Origin: Tubulanus polymorphus
Lineage: Eukaryota; Nemertea; Palaeonemertea; Tubulaniformes; Tubulanidae
DNA length: 64,000 bases
Reading direction: 5' to 3'
Assembly: GCF_964204645.1 (NCBI RefSeq)
Contig: NC_134032.1
Location: forward strand, 5,701,175 to 5,765,174
Shown here piece after piece: positions 28,401 through 43,400 of this stretch. The notes under the pieces were generated by a model. The model made no database searches and was not told the DNA's origin. It saw only the letters and a program-made list of their open reading frames with translations. Position 1 is the first letter of the stretch, and every line of letters begins with the position of its first letter. A program made the translations under genes and the position numbers.

Positions 28401-31400
28401 AGTGGTGATACCAGAAGATCGTACTTGAGAAGGGTAGCCATTTAGGATATCAATCAAGAAATTTTCATTTCTTTAAAGCACATATAATCAGATTGACATA
28501 TAATCAAACGTTTTCCGTCTATGTTTAACGTATTTTGACTGTATCAATTGATTGGATTCTTAGCAGATCGAGTCAGGGACAGAGTTGCCACTTCCCCGGA
28601 TTTCTCCTGAATTCCGGATTTTAAAAAAATCCAATTTCATTTCCGGATTTTCGGGAGAAGTCAAATAACCACTAAAGAAAACATTGCGAAAAAAATAAAA
28701 TCAATTCGGGATTCGACCCTAAACATCAAAATGTGACGGCTCCATAGAGGGTTCCAAAAAGCTGTATTGTGCTGCCACGTAGTGGCAACAACCCCGCAGT
28801 ACACGATTAAACCAAGATGACGCGACAATCGAAATCGACTGACGCTTCGTTTGTTTTTGGCTCTGGTTTATATATGAGGTGTATTTGACGGAACCAATCG
28901 CTATTAGAAAAAATGATCTATAGGCGGTAATGAAAGTGAGGCCTATAACGCGTATTGCGCCAGAACGCATCTCCTAGCGTTCTAATTTCAAAAATTTTCT
29001 GGGGGAGGGCCCCCACACCCCCCGACTTTTTTTTCCGGATTTTTAGCTTCACATAAGTGGCAACTCTGCAAGGAAAATGACTTACACGAGAAAGTAAATT
29101 TTTAAAAAGTTGCCACCCTGCCAAGGATGTGGGATCATTCTCATATCATAAAAAAACAATGAATAAAACAATGAGTATTTGTGTATGAATTGCCCAAACT
29201 TTATGCCCTAACCAGTCATCTGAAATCCCTATTTCAACCCTACATAGATGAAAATTTTATCCCTTCTTTCCTATTGCTCAAATCTAAGGCACAACTTGAC
29301 AGCTTGCAATAATATGTGTGTATTATCTGTGCTTTCGTTGTAGTTTGTTTGTATCAATGATGAATATTTGTGTATTATCTGTGCTTTCGTTGTAGGCTGT
29401 CGCCTCATAAACGCTTATGATTTTGCATTTCCCACCCGCTTTGCAAATTCAATATTTTGAATTGAATTTTTAAGTTTGTGTCTACGTGAAGTTCGAATAA
29501 GATTACTGTAGGAGTTGTAAGATTGATGTGGGAAGTCAATGAAGAAAAAACCTTGAAAACGTCTGAAAAATTCGAGGCAAATGCCCTGTTTAGCAGTTTG
29601 CCATTTTCATTACTGTGCCCCTGTCCTGTACAGTTTTGATAGAACAGGGTGGAGTAGTCGATTAAACGATCCTAGGCATGCAAAGCTGCTATCTTTATTT
29701 AGAAGAGAATGGTCAGACAACTGGGTCAACCAAACAGTGTAACAACAGACCTGACTATGACTAGTATTTGAGAGTAGTTTCTATGCTTTTGAAGAGCTCA
29801 ATTACCACCAAAAATATTAATTACTATCAAAATCAGAATAACTTCTTAAGTTTGTCGAAAAAATCGCTATCTTTGATGTCAAATTACTCTCATTTTTGCA
29901 GACCTGAGTACAATAACAGTGTGATCACATAGGTATTTGTGACCAGAAGTATTTCTAGTTCATTTTCAAATAAACAACTTTCTAACGTCAAATTGTGGTA
30001 GAAACTACTACATTTAGAAGTATGAGGTAGTCTGGTTTGTATCAATGATGAACTTCGCATAGACATAGTTTGAAAATAATTGTACTGTGCTTTAGTTTAG
30101 AATAATGCTTGACTCTATCTGTTGTATGTATATTCGTGTGTATAGGGAAACCCGCTGCTTCTCCTGCTCCTGTGAGCCGTGTCTCGAGTTTCACCAGTGA
30201 CGATGGAGTTTACGTCGAACAAGTCATGAGTTCGCAAATGGCTGGCAGTAGCATGAACGCTAAAATATCCAATATGGCCGCCATGTTACAACAACAGCAA
30301 CAACAACTGCAGCAGCAGGTGGTTAATAGTAAGTGTCAATCTGTCTGCCATTCCTAACATAATGTGCTCTAGTTCCGCCCACTCTTGCTCTATGCGCATT
30401 AGTTCCACCCCTCTATTATTAAAGCGCATAGCCTAAGCTCCACCCACTCTGAATCTCTCTGCCATCTACTCAATAGCTCCACCCTTTCAAACTTTAGCTT
30501 TATTAGCTCCACCCCTTCTAAGCCAATCCTGCCATCCATTTATTAGCTCCATTTTTTTAGCCTAAAGACCATCAGCTCCACCCCTATCAATCAATCAATC
30601 TCTTAACCATTGATTTATAGCTTTAAACATTCTAAGCTTCTGCGCATTAGCTCTACACACTCTCAGTAGTCAATCTCTCTGCCATGCACTTATTAGCTCC
30701 ACCTCTTTACGGGCATAAGCTCCACCCCCAATTAGTTGATTCGATGATATCGTAGGGGGATTTATGTGGCTATAGTTTATGAAGAGTTCTGCTATCGCTA
30801 CCAGTTTATATAAGGACTGGTATACACTACATATTGTGACCGGTATGATGATATATACTTCGTGAAATATTGCCCAACTTTCTCAATGTTTGTGTCATTG
30901 ATAAGACATTTGTATTGATATGATTATTTTTATCTCGCTGGTATGAAAGAGGGGGTCGTTCCGTGTGGTGTGTGCGTGTGCATTATCTGTTCTAGTCTTG
31001 TTATATGACACCATGTGGTCTGTTAATAGATACATTCAAAACACTCGTTCTCCTGTGGCTGCATGAAATATCATGCCCTTCTCGGTTTGCAGGTATTTAT
31101 TTCAAAATCTGTTTTGCATTGTTTGCTTTTTGGGAGTTTTCGGAAATGTTGCATTTGGCTATTTAGCTGCAGTCGCGGTTTATTTTGAATGGGCTTATTT
31201 TGACTCTGGACCCAATTCTACATCCGATATGGCTGCCACAGCAGACATATTTTTCTTCGGACTTTCATTTCTTGTGAGCGTTCTGCACACATCAAATAAT
31301 GTGCAATTTCTTTTTAAACTTGGTATTTGTAATGGGTAGGTCCACGAATTATACGTTTCCACAGCTTTCTCACCCATCTGATATGGCCATCTAATATGGA

Positions 31401-34400
31401 ATTTCTTGTTAGATCTCGCACTCCACCAATGAAAACTTAATGATATTGTTGTGACATAAGTAGCGTTACGCCACTTTCTAGTTCCACGCTGGACTTGGTT
31501 CCACAGCTGTGTTAATGATAAGTTTCTTAACTCAGGTCTATAGTTGTGTGGGTTTAATTTGACTCTGGATCCAGTTTCACAGTTGTATGTGCTTAATTTA
31601 ACACCGGGCTGAGTTCACAATTCTTGTATAGGTTTAATTTGATGCTGGACAACATACTTGTGTGAGCTTAATTTTCCATGAAATTAATTTCACAGTATCA
31701 AGTGTTAATTGAGGTTTCCAGGGAATCTCATTAATGTGGCTTTTAAAATGAAACTGTTTATTGAGGAATTAACTGGTTAATGGATTATGCATCTGGTTCT
31801 CGGTGGTTCATATTGCAACTGTAAATTTCGCTATTATGCCAATAATTGTTGACTTGTAGGAAATATAAAAGTTAATCATTCAGAAAAAATGGATTTGTAT
31901 AATTTGCGTTGATCTGGAGTAAAATGTGGATGAGTAAAATGTGTTAGAAAATTTATGACTGATTTTAGTGCGGCATACAGCCAGCTATTTTCTCAAATTT
32001 TGCGTGGGAAAAGCTAGGAAGCACCATTCGTTAAAACCAGTTCTTGCATTTCTTAGGATTGTAGTCCCAGTGGGCTATTGCGTTCACTTTTCGTCGGTCG
32101 TCCGTTCATTCATTCGTCCGCACTATTTACACACTTTTCAAATTTTCAAGGGAAATTTTCAAGATGCTTTGAGCAATAACCTTGATCTTTTGTATATACT
32201 TATAACCCCAAAGGGTTCATCAGCATGAGAAAAATTTGGGCGATTGGATTCAAAATGGCCATCCCGTGTCGATTTTGGCCCAAATTCTGAGCCAAATTCT
32301 GTAGCTTCCTACTGGTTTGCCATTTTTCATTTAAATTTGTGATGGGTATTCTATGGAAAGGGATTTTTAATACATTAGAAGGTATTTCTGATCAGCCAAT
32401 TATCACGCAATTAGCGGCCATATTAGTGTCATCAGTACTCATTCGTAGGTGGACAATATCAAGAGGTTTTAACTTATAGTCTTGATATCTGATTGTTATA
32501 AGCCCTGTCATTAGATACATCTCACATCACTCGGAATTGGAATCACTTAACTCTTTGTTCTTGCCACCATCTAAGCAAATTTTGGTTACCACAACCAATT
32601 GCAACTTTGTAGCTCATAACATGTTATATAATTGTGGTGAGTTTTCAAGGTCATTAGTTTTTGCACATGGCCACCAGGGGGCATTAAATAATACAATAAC
32701 TTAATATTTTTCTTATTATATTGGTGCCTATGTATATTTTGTTACCAAAATCAATTGTAAAGTTGTAGCTCATGACATGTTCTATGAATATGGTGAGTTT
32801 CAAGTTTATTGAATATTCTATATGGTCACCAGGGGTCATTCAATAGTAGAATAACTTAGTATTTTCTTATTGTATAAATACCTAGGCTTGTTTTGTTATC
32901 ACAATCAATTACAAAATTGTAGCTCATGACATGCTCTATGATTTTGATGAGTTTCAAGGTCATTGACCTTTTTATACGGTCACCAGGGGGCGTTGAATAT
33001 TGATGTTGTTAGATTGTAAGCATTTGAAACCCCTTCCCAAGTGGGCATGGTGTCCCTGGACCCCTTGTTTGAAATATATAGAAAGATTCATCAAAGTTAT
33101 TTCTGATATAATGGATTTGTTTCGATTTTCTTTAAGTCTGGAGTAAAGTTCTTCTATGAAAAGTCCATTTTCCGTTAGTGAAAATTGAAATTGAAAAAAT
33201 TGTGATAAACTTACCGAGAATTTCAAAATGATATTTCCTAGTTTAGAAATATTTGGAAATTTGATAGATTTTCCTTCCATTCGGAAAAATAGCTCTTGCT
33301 TGCCAGAGGGCAACGTTTTGCGATCTATCTTGAAAATTAACCAGTCACGGATTAACCTTCAAAAGTTTTGAGCGTATACGTCATTATATTATTTTCAGCT
33401 TGTGTTTTGTATATAAGACTATGTAATTACACCCATCACCCTTGCACTATTATTTCGATGCTGCTCTTCATTCAAATCAAAAGGAAGCAGCTCCGTGGCA
33501 AGGTGGAATGTTTTTACTAGTGAAAATTTTGAATTTTGTTCAATAAACCGTTTTGTTCAGTAAACCTCACAGATGCTAGCCGTCATTTTGTTAGGGTACT
33601 TTTTGCCCTGTATTATTGGATCTTTTATTCTCTCTTTTGAAACTATTTGTGATGCATGTTTTATCATATTTTGTTAGTCTATAGTTGAAATTTGACAGTT
33701 TTAGCAACATTTAAACTATGAATCTCTAGTTTTCAGTTGTGTAAAATTCATTTCTCAAATTTGCAACAATGCGAAATGAGAGCAATGTGAAAATCTGTGG
33801 CCAGCTTTTGCAATATGCCTAAAAATTCAGGCTACTCAAATTTGAAGTTTGTGAAATAATTTTCCAAAAAATTCAAATATTTCAGGTACTGTGCCCTCCC
33901 AAGTGATGGTATCAGTTAATTTCCATTTGAGAAAATTGAAAAATTACCCATAGATATTTTGGAAAAATTTTTGGAAATTTTGAATCATGTTACTTACTAT
34001 CTTAATATCAGAAACAATGATATACATTGTTTGTATAGAGTCTAAAAAAGAAAATCAATAGATATTTCAGGTAATAATCAAACCTCGTTTTAGGGGTGCA
34101 AGACTTCAAATTCAAGGGATTCATTTGGATCATAGAACAGTTAAAACATGTTTTTGCGTGATATCCGTTTCATTACTTAGATATAAGACTTAAGCTGGCT
34201 TTTGTTGACAATCGAGGTAACGCCTACCAACTCCTACCGATGCAACTGAGGTACGAGATCTGATCAGTTGCTCCCCTGTTTATGTCATTTATGCTTACTT
34301 GCAACTGCTGGTCATGTGATAAGCTTTTTGAGAATAGATTCAAGTTATTTTGATTTAATGGGCAATATATTTCCAGTTGATAAACTATAATATCTTTATC

Positions 34401-37400
34401 TTTTTGAATCTTTTCACGCCTATGGGGTTTATAAAAGAAATTAGAAAACTTATTTTGGATATTCAAGCCTTATTGCCGTATTACAAGAATCGTGAAATTG
34501 AAAAATTGCCCATGAAATACTTAAGGGGTTTTGAATTCATCATCTAACTTTGGGAACGTTTCTTAAATGATTTTTCAGAGCAGCAGCAGCCAATGATGGG
34601 TCTATCGGCCGGTATGGCGATGCGGGTTGGGTCGAACGTGCAGAACCCGTTACAGGCGTTGCAAACGATGGAAGCACAGGCTGGTGGTCGTTTGTCGCAG
34701 GCGACACGCGAGCAAATCCGTCAGATTTACCAGAAGGGAATGCCAATGCCTCAATCGATCAACAACCGCATGAAACTACGTCAGCTGTTGTCGCGTGAAA
34801 ACAAAGAGCTTGAAAAAACCGCGGATGCCTCACAATCGCCTGTGTGCTTGCCATCACCGGGGCCGACCAAATCGCCCCAACAATTGCCAACGACGACAAC
34901 GATGACGACACCCGATGACGCGGACGACATTAGTCACGTATCGACGCGCTCCGAGGGAAACGAGATTTTGAAGCAGTTGTTAAGTCAGGACGATGACTCG
35001 GAAGAGCGGTCGAAGTCGCGCCGTGCGAGCGTAGACGAGTCAGCGACCACCAGTCGACGCTCGTCCGATTCAACCAATGATAAAAACGAAGCTGAGCCGA
35101 AGAAAAACGAGAATCTGCTGTTAAAGGTCGGTTTTCAATTTGTTTCCAAATTCTGATGTCCCATATTTGAAATTTTTGAATTGTCACATTTTAAATACTT
35201 CATGCGTTCGCTGCTGGCTACGCAAGTATACTCGTACTTCCGGTTCTCTCATCCTGAGCTACTACGAATATATTTGTAGCTTCTTCCTATTCATGGTAAG
35301 TGGTCCCGTGTGCGGGAGTGCAAACTTGCATTCCGGCACATGGGAATGGCACAGTTCCTGATTGGCTGGCGATGTGAACAAACTCTGCTTTTCTCAATGC
35401 TCGGGGGTCAATTTCAAGTAAAGAGCTCCAGTGTCAACCTTAGAGTATATTCATGGTGGCATTTGGGGGCAGTACTATTGAATTCCCACATTAGAAAATT
35501 TGAATACGTCAATGAAAATTGCCATTGAATTGAAAATTTTGCGTTTAATTTTATACATAGCCATTGGGTATTCATGATATTGATTGCAGTATTTGAAATT
35601 TTCAAATCACCAAATTTGAAATTCATAAATTCCCACTTTTTAACTTTTTGAATTCAGGCAAATACTGCATGTAAGGGTTTTTAGAATATTTGAAAAACCA
35701 CCGAAAATTGCCATTGAATGATAAATTTTGCCACATTTAAAATTATGTAAAATTCGTATGAATTTCCTCATTTCAAACTTTTCAATTGCCACATTTTGTG
35801 CATATATCGATGCATTTATAATTTATAGCAATTGTTGAATGATGATAGTAAACCGGAGCAGACCGTTGCCGCAACAATGACCACAGCGAAAGAGAGCAAG
35901 AAGAAAAAATGCAAAAATGAATTGTTACAAAAACTTCTGTTAGATGATGAGGATGATCAAAGAGCAAATAGTGTTGTACGTATCTCATCGTGAAATCATA
36001 ATTCACAGGAAATCAGAAACAACTAGATAATTTCAAAATTATATTTGCTGGTTTGGATTTAGTTGGGTTTCTAAATTCAGGGGCAAGTTTTTTCAGCAAT
36101 CTTTCTTAAAAATTGTCTAACTAATCAATTAGTCACCACAAAAAAGGATGATGGTATGTGCTCATTTTTACAATGGTCTCAATTCAATTCGGGAAATTTT
36201 GGGTAATAGGGGAATTTCGGATCGATGGGGGAAAATATTGAACATGGGCCGCTCTGGACTCGAGTCATAATGTTCATGGAGACGTTTAAGGGTGGCTCCA
36301 GGTTGACTCAAAGAGGAATGCTAGGTTCACAATCACGACTTTTTGAAGAGAAATCGGGAAGTTGTCTCAACTTCTCGATTTCTCAACTTCTGACCTGGTT
36401 AGAAAAATAAACAAAAGTTGTGTCAAAATGTGTTCACACACACACAACATAATACACAACACTCCAGCTGGGCGTAGATGCAACAATGCATTTACCCAGA
36501 GAAGGATGAACAAGAAATCATAATTAACGCAGAAAACAAAAACATAATTGTGAGATAAAACGATTTTGGTTATCCAGCATCCAAAGATATCATGCCCGGT
36601 GTTAGGGGATCCTGGAACCGCCTGACTCCAGAAATTTTAAAAGAGAATTCATGAGTCTCATATATTCACTTTCTGAGAGACATGAGATTGATGAAATTTT
36701 ATAAAAGGGTTATTCTTTTATTGTAGAAATATTGCTTTCTCTTACCAGAAAGGAAGACTATTAAAATGTGCGCGAATATACTGCATGTTGATTGGTTAGA
36801 TTTCTCTCGACTCCTCAACTGAGTTGAGAGAAATAGAACATGTTCTATTTCTCTCAACTAGTCGAGACTAGAGTTGTGTCGAGGAAAATCGGGCAATTTT
36901 TTTATTCACACACATGACTCACTTCAAAATAGTTGTTCTCGACTGTGAGTTGCGCATTTCCCCGATGGAAAATCGTGTGTGTGAACCTAGCATTAGGGTT
37001 AGAGAATTTGCATTCATATGACAGGGAGCAATATTAGAATCAAAATGATGGTGTTAATTTAGAAAAGGGTGGCTCCAAGTACACTTGGATTTGTTGGTGT
37101 CGAATATCTGCCATGACACATTTTTCGATGTTTTTTACTTTTTCTTGCAGGAAAGCACAACAGCAATGTCAGACGAATCGGGTTCGAAAATGAATCACTC
37201 GAAAATCATTGATTCCTCGATACCGACACCTCATTCTTCGACTAAGAATCGTACAGTGTCGGTGACCAGCGTTGATAGCCTCGGTCTGAATAACTGGTCT
37301 CAGCAGGTGCCAATGTCGTCTGGTAATATACAACAGCAGCAGCAGCAGACAGGTTTAATGGGCGAACTCGATAAACTGTTGAATAATAGTAACAATGCTA

Positions 37401-40400
37401 GTCAGTTAACAAATGATAAAGTGTTGCAATTACTTGGCAACAGTAGTCCCGAAAGTTTCCTAGCAACGTTGTATGAACGCGAGAATAACCAGAACGCTAC
37501 TGCGATGGGAATGTCGTCTGTTGGCGGGGGCACCACCGGCGGTTTATACGGTGCGCCGGCCGCATTAGTGTCAACGAGTAGTAACGTGAATTTGCTAAAT
37601 TCGGGCGGCGGACTTGTGAATATCGGATCGATGTCCAACCAAATGCCGTCGGGATTTATTTCCGGAATACAGAGCGGGGCGAGTAAAACGCTCAAACGTA
37701 AAGCGTCCACGCAGAGTGTCGATAGCACAGGTGGTGCCACCGGTTCTGACATGGACGCACACCAGCAACAACAGCATCAGAGTCAACTGGTGCAGAATAA
37801 CCAACTGTTGACACAGCTACTTTCGAAAAAAGTTGCGCGCGAAAACCAAGCGTCGCAACAATCGATAACGGTTCAACCGACTGGGATACCGCAGGATAAA
37901 CTAACAATGAAACTGGAGCGTACACCGAGTGAAACGATGCTTGAAAATCTGATTGCTGAAAGTAAGAGTATGTTAAACGAATCAGTTGGACATGGACTGT
38001 GGGACAGTTCGGCACCGCCGCAAAGTCCGTACATGGTTAAGGATGATAAAACGGCGAAGGTTCGAGGTAAATCGTCATCAGTGCGCGGCGTAGCGGTTAG
38101 TTCTTCGCCAGCAACCTCGACCAGTTCAGCAGCGATCACCTACGAGAACTTACAGCAGCTGCTAGCATCGGCACCCACCAATTCTAGTCAGACGGACGAC
38201 GACAGCGGTGGCGCGGGCGGCTCGTCGTCCAGTAACAACGACCCTTTACTTGCGCAGATCATACAAACGGCTACTGAGCTGCAAAACGATTTGCACCAAC
38301 GCTCGACGTTGAATAATGCAGCGGATCTTGAACGCGGCGCGATGTCGTTTATACAGCAGCAGCAGCAGCAGACAGCGGTCGCTGCATCGGTGGCCACATC
38401 GGTGGCGCAGCAGGTGCAGCAGCAGATGGTTTCGATGTCCAAGCAGCAGCTGCTACGTCCTATGCCACCTGCGACGGTGGCGACATCGAAAGCGAACTCG
38501 ATGACGGACGACGCAACATTACTATCACAGTTGGACCAGGTTTTGAACTCATCAAATATCTCGCTTTCGGAGATCGATAATTTGCTCGGGATTGCGCAGA
38601 GCAACGCGCAGTATAACACCCAAGACATGCCTGAACAGATGGCTATAGATGTCATACAACAACAATTGATGCAGGACGACCCGTCGTTGGGTGGCAACGC
38701 GTCTTTGAAAACAACAATTGACCAATCAGCCATGGCTGCGAAAAATAAACTAAATCCGAATACGAATATCAGTAAAATGAATGTATTGAATAGTATGACT
38801 TTTAATCTCCAAGGAAGTGGTAATAACAATGGTAACAATGCAGCCATATTGAATAGTACGAGTTTAGATTCCTTGCTGGCGATGGATAGTTCAGGTGGGC
38901 CTCAGTCGTTAGAGAGTATGCTGACAGGCGGTAGCACCGGTTTTTCCCAGCAGCAGCAGCAGCAGCAGCAAACAAACGTGCAGATGATCAAACAACCAAA
39001 TAATCCGAGTTTTAATTTAGCAGTTCGATTCCCGAATCAGAATCAACAAGGTATATGTCGGATTCCCGATCATCTTTAAATGTCTGGTATATCGCTCAAA
39101 TATCAAAACCCAAATGCTCCCTTCTTGCCTCCAGTCATTACCTTTCAGGGCTGACCAATTGATACCCTAAAAAGTTGGAGATATTTTCAAAATTGCATCC
39201 CAGTGCATTGCATAATCAGGGATGAGAATTTCCCGCTATTTGGCGGTTTCCCGCTTTTTTGTGATAAGAAATTTAAAAAAACGAGCTTTCCAAATTGTCC
39301 AGATCCGTTGAGAAATTGATGGGGGAGGGGTTGAAAGGTTTGCTGTGTCTGGCATTATGTTTCGTTATGGCAGATATTTTACTTACTATACATCGTCACG
39401 CGTCATCCTTTAAGTATTATATCCTGACAATGTGTTGGATTCGATCAAACCTCACTTCAAACCCTACAGATCACTAAAAATGTCAAAAAATTACCAAAAA
39501 TCACAAATTTACCAATGATGCTCGAAGCAGCTAATGGAAGTAAAAACTGGAGCCTGGTGTCATCGCTCTGTTGTTGAGTTCATGACTCTAAGGTGAATTT
39601 ATAGCAGGCTAAACTGATAAATATGAAATAATATGAAATAAAATTGATTATTAGAAGAACTACAATCCTAGATCCATAATGAAAATATGAAAGTACCAGG
39701 ACTCGAACCGACAATCAAAATTTGGCCGTCAAGTGCTGCCACCATGTGATACCTGGCAACCAGTCTTAACATCGTCCTGTGTTGCAAAATGTTTTTTGAT
39801 AATATTAGGACATTTATAGTGATTTTTAGCCTTTGCAGTGAGGTTTTATCGTATCCAATGTAGCGGTAGGATATCATATTTCAAGGATTAATCCTGACGA
39901 TACATAGTTAGTAAAAAAAACGCTCATTAAAAACTTGAAGCGAGAGATTTTTATTGCAAATGAGCTAAAACATGGCGGATTTAGGTTCCTATTTCCAGTT
40001 CTGACAAGCACCATCAAACGAGTAATTCCAGAGATAATAATAGAGATTATTACAAATTACTAATTACATAGATACACCAGGATGCTGTGTATTAGCTAAG
40101 TACTTCACCGATTCGTACACTGCACTGCAGTGTAGATGCATTGAGAGGTTATACCGACCCTTCCCTTCTCAGCCAACCCCTTATCACCATTTTCATCGCA
40201 TTGTTCTCATCGATTATTAGGTCTGAATAATCTGCAACAGCAGGCAGCAGTCGCCCAACAACAAGCAGCCGCAGCAGCTGCAGTGGTACAGCAGCAGCAG
40301 CAGAATCGCCTGGGTAATTTTAGTGGAATGTCTCAGGCAAACGTGCGACATTCGCTGTTGTTACAGCATCGACAAAGACAAATGAGGGACATTCAGAAGC

Positions 40401-43400
40401 GTAAACGTCTGCAACAAGAACATCAACGTCTGCTGTTACAACAACAACAACAACAGATAAATCAGTTCGGACAACAACCGGGATTCCCTCGGGTGAGTCT
40501 TGACTATCCCTTCTACCCCCTCCTTGTCTCTAGACATCCGCGATTCTCTTGGGTGAGTCTTAACACTCCCCTTCACCCCTTTGCACCTCATCCCTCTTCC
40601 CTCTAGACAGCCCAGACACTGAACAAAAACCCACAGTATAAATCTAAACACTTGTATAGAATAAATCATTTTTCAAATAAACTCTGAAGATCGGTGGAAT
40701 GTTCCACCTGAAACAAAAAGGAATAAAACAATAGCATTTAAGATTTATAATGTGGATTTTGGCTCAATGATATTCAAGACTGGAAAAAGGTCTCAATTAT
40801 TTACAGCTCAGACAGCTTAGGGTGAGTCGAAAATCTCCCTTTACCGGCTCTACTCCCTCCGTGAGTTTAACACTCCACTTTACTCCTTCCCTTTTAAGCC
40901 CCTCTACTCCCTCCTCCCTGCGGGTGAGTGTTAGACTCCCTTCTACCCCTCCTCCCTTCGGTTGAGTCTCAAAGCTCCTCTTTTGCTCCTCTATTCATTC
41001 CTCACCTTGGGTGATTCTTAACACTTACCTCGTCTCTCGTCAATATAGCCTAGATTACCTAGAGGGAAAAGGGACTGATAGCTCCCCTTTCCTATATTCT
41101 GGTTTGAAGGCCATACCTTTTACCTTTGCCACAAGCGGAATTTCCCAACCCCTATTCCTGAAACTGGCCCAGATTTATCGGCTGAAAACCTCGTCCAATT
41201 TAAAACTTCTCAACATTCGCCATTATTTTTGAGACGAGTTGAATTATGTTGTATAATGAAATAGCGGGTGTTTTTTAGGGATTTGTCGAGAATTTTGGTG
41301 AATTGATGAACGCTGGGGTCGTCCCAAATGTTTCATTACAGGTACAGATCACAATCATATCACAATCATATCTACTATATACTACTACTATTCAAGCTTG
41401 CTTTATACCTCGTATATCTATATATTTATATCTACGGAACTCAGTTCTACGGTTTTGTCAGTTCTTGTTTCATACTCACAATGAAAACTTAAACGTCATT
41501 GGCACATTATTAGTAAAATTAGATTCATAATTCGAGAATAACTAGAGTCTAATGGATTGAATTACCTGGTAGATAAAATGGTTGAATCTGTTTATGAAAG
41601 AAGAAAACAGAAAGCATTATGGGATTCGATATGCTTCTAAGTTTGTAACAATATCCTGCAAATCTGCACATCATGACATCAACAGCAACACTGTTTTATC
41701 GTGAAGACTTAGCCTAGGCCTATATGCTTGCTAAAGCAGGTTTTGATTGGATGTATTCCGGTTTATAAATAGCGATTTTGGATAAAAAAAACTCTCTAGC
41801 CGCTTCTATCAGGTTTTCAGATTAAGCTATTCATGAATAGGTAGAGCGTATATTCTGTTTGAAAGGAATGAACCAGAAGAGAATTTCGGAATTACTACAG
41901 ACCAATCAAAACCAGCCTTGAAACTGCATTATTGGATAGCAAGATAGGCTGGGAAGAACCTGCAGTGAAGCAGTGAATATTGAGGATTGTTATGTACTGC
42001 TGTATTCATCTGAGCCTATTGAACACAACGGTAACAGAATGAACTAGATAGAATGTCTGAACGAATGTCTGTATGCAAACATTCTCTGCACAGTCTCTGC
42101 AAAACCAATCCTCAAGCTGTCTTCATTACGTTAAATCGTGTAGGTGCGTTACAAAAATACTATCGGTGAAATTATGATAGCAAATGCTGCAGTAGGTTTA
42201 TAGGATTGTATTAAAATGTAAAATAGAAATTCCAGAAATAAGTGTGCAAATGACCGCGTTTAACTCTTTCAGTGCTGACTTATTAATACCCAAAAGTGCT
42301 GAAGATAATTTGTAAATTTTCAAAGCGTCCACCCCAGTGTGTTGAATAACGACCATACCGTTGTATCGTTTGTTACTGTGTTTGGCAAGTGCTGCCATCA
42401 TTCAGTAGAGATAAAAACTAATTAATAATAACACCAATACACCATGATGCGGTGTACTAGCAGTCTATCACCGGTTTATACCCTGCATTGTGGTGTAGAT
42501 GAACTGTAAAGGTTAAAGCCTGACACACACAACGCAGGGAAACAGAAACAAGTTATCAAAGATTTTGATCTTGGAAACATGATTTCAGGAAACCATGTTT
42601 CTCGTAAAGGCACACAAACCCAGAGAATGCTTAAAAACATGTTCCTGTCTTCAGTTTCTGTGTTTCTCTGTTGTGTGTGCGTTGGGCTTAACTTAATACC
42701 TGAACTCACGTGACTAACCGTAGAACTGATTCTTCGCTTGATTTTCATATCAGTATTTTTGCTAATTTATTTTGCTGTGTGGCTGATTTGCTGTTGGTTT
42801 GGTTAATTTAACTATCATCTTTCTTGCCTTCTTGATTTATATGAAGGTCCCTATTTTTTTCTGGAATCATCAATAGACTTATCAATACAACCAGAAGTTG
42901 TGCGTTTCGCGATTTTGTAGTCCTGATTATTGGAGTCATTTTCAAAGTTTTGCTGTATGTCAGTAGTACTGAGTTCCTTTCTATAGAGTCAATATGCCAA
43001 CTTCATAGGACATTTTCTCTAATGGAAAATATAGGCTTGATTGTATTGAAATTCATTCTAAGGAACTTCATTTTGTCAATAAATCTATTTCCTCATAGAG
43101 GTCTAACAGCCATGTGCTTTTTTCAACTTGACAAGGCCTTTAACGGTGGTCAAATACAATAGGAGTGATAAATCCCCTTATTATCTTTTTTTGCATCTTC
43201 ACCCGTCAAGAGATTCGAACTCACTAAGCTAAAGCTGTTCCCCAAAACCCTGGACCTCGCAACTCATTACCAGCTGACCAGAATCCAATCAGGCCAATCA
43301 CAGCATTTGTAACAAACTGAATTAGGGTTCTGTTGAATTTCCCATTAAAATGGACCAATCAGCCAACATATTATTGAATGTGGAAGTACTCTCGCAAGTA

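Noticed and set aside
38188-38847. 219-codon minus-strand open frame opposite exon n
   Set aside because: It mirrors CAG-rich coding sequence, giving poly-Cys and poly-Leu. No family resemblance, and the plus strand is clearly coding.
39680-39770. tRNA gene on the minus strand
   Set aside because: GGTTCGAGTCC is a good B-box, but no cloverleaf forms. More likely an old SINE head.
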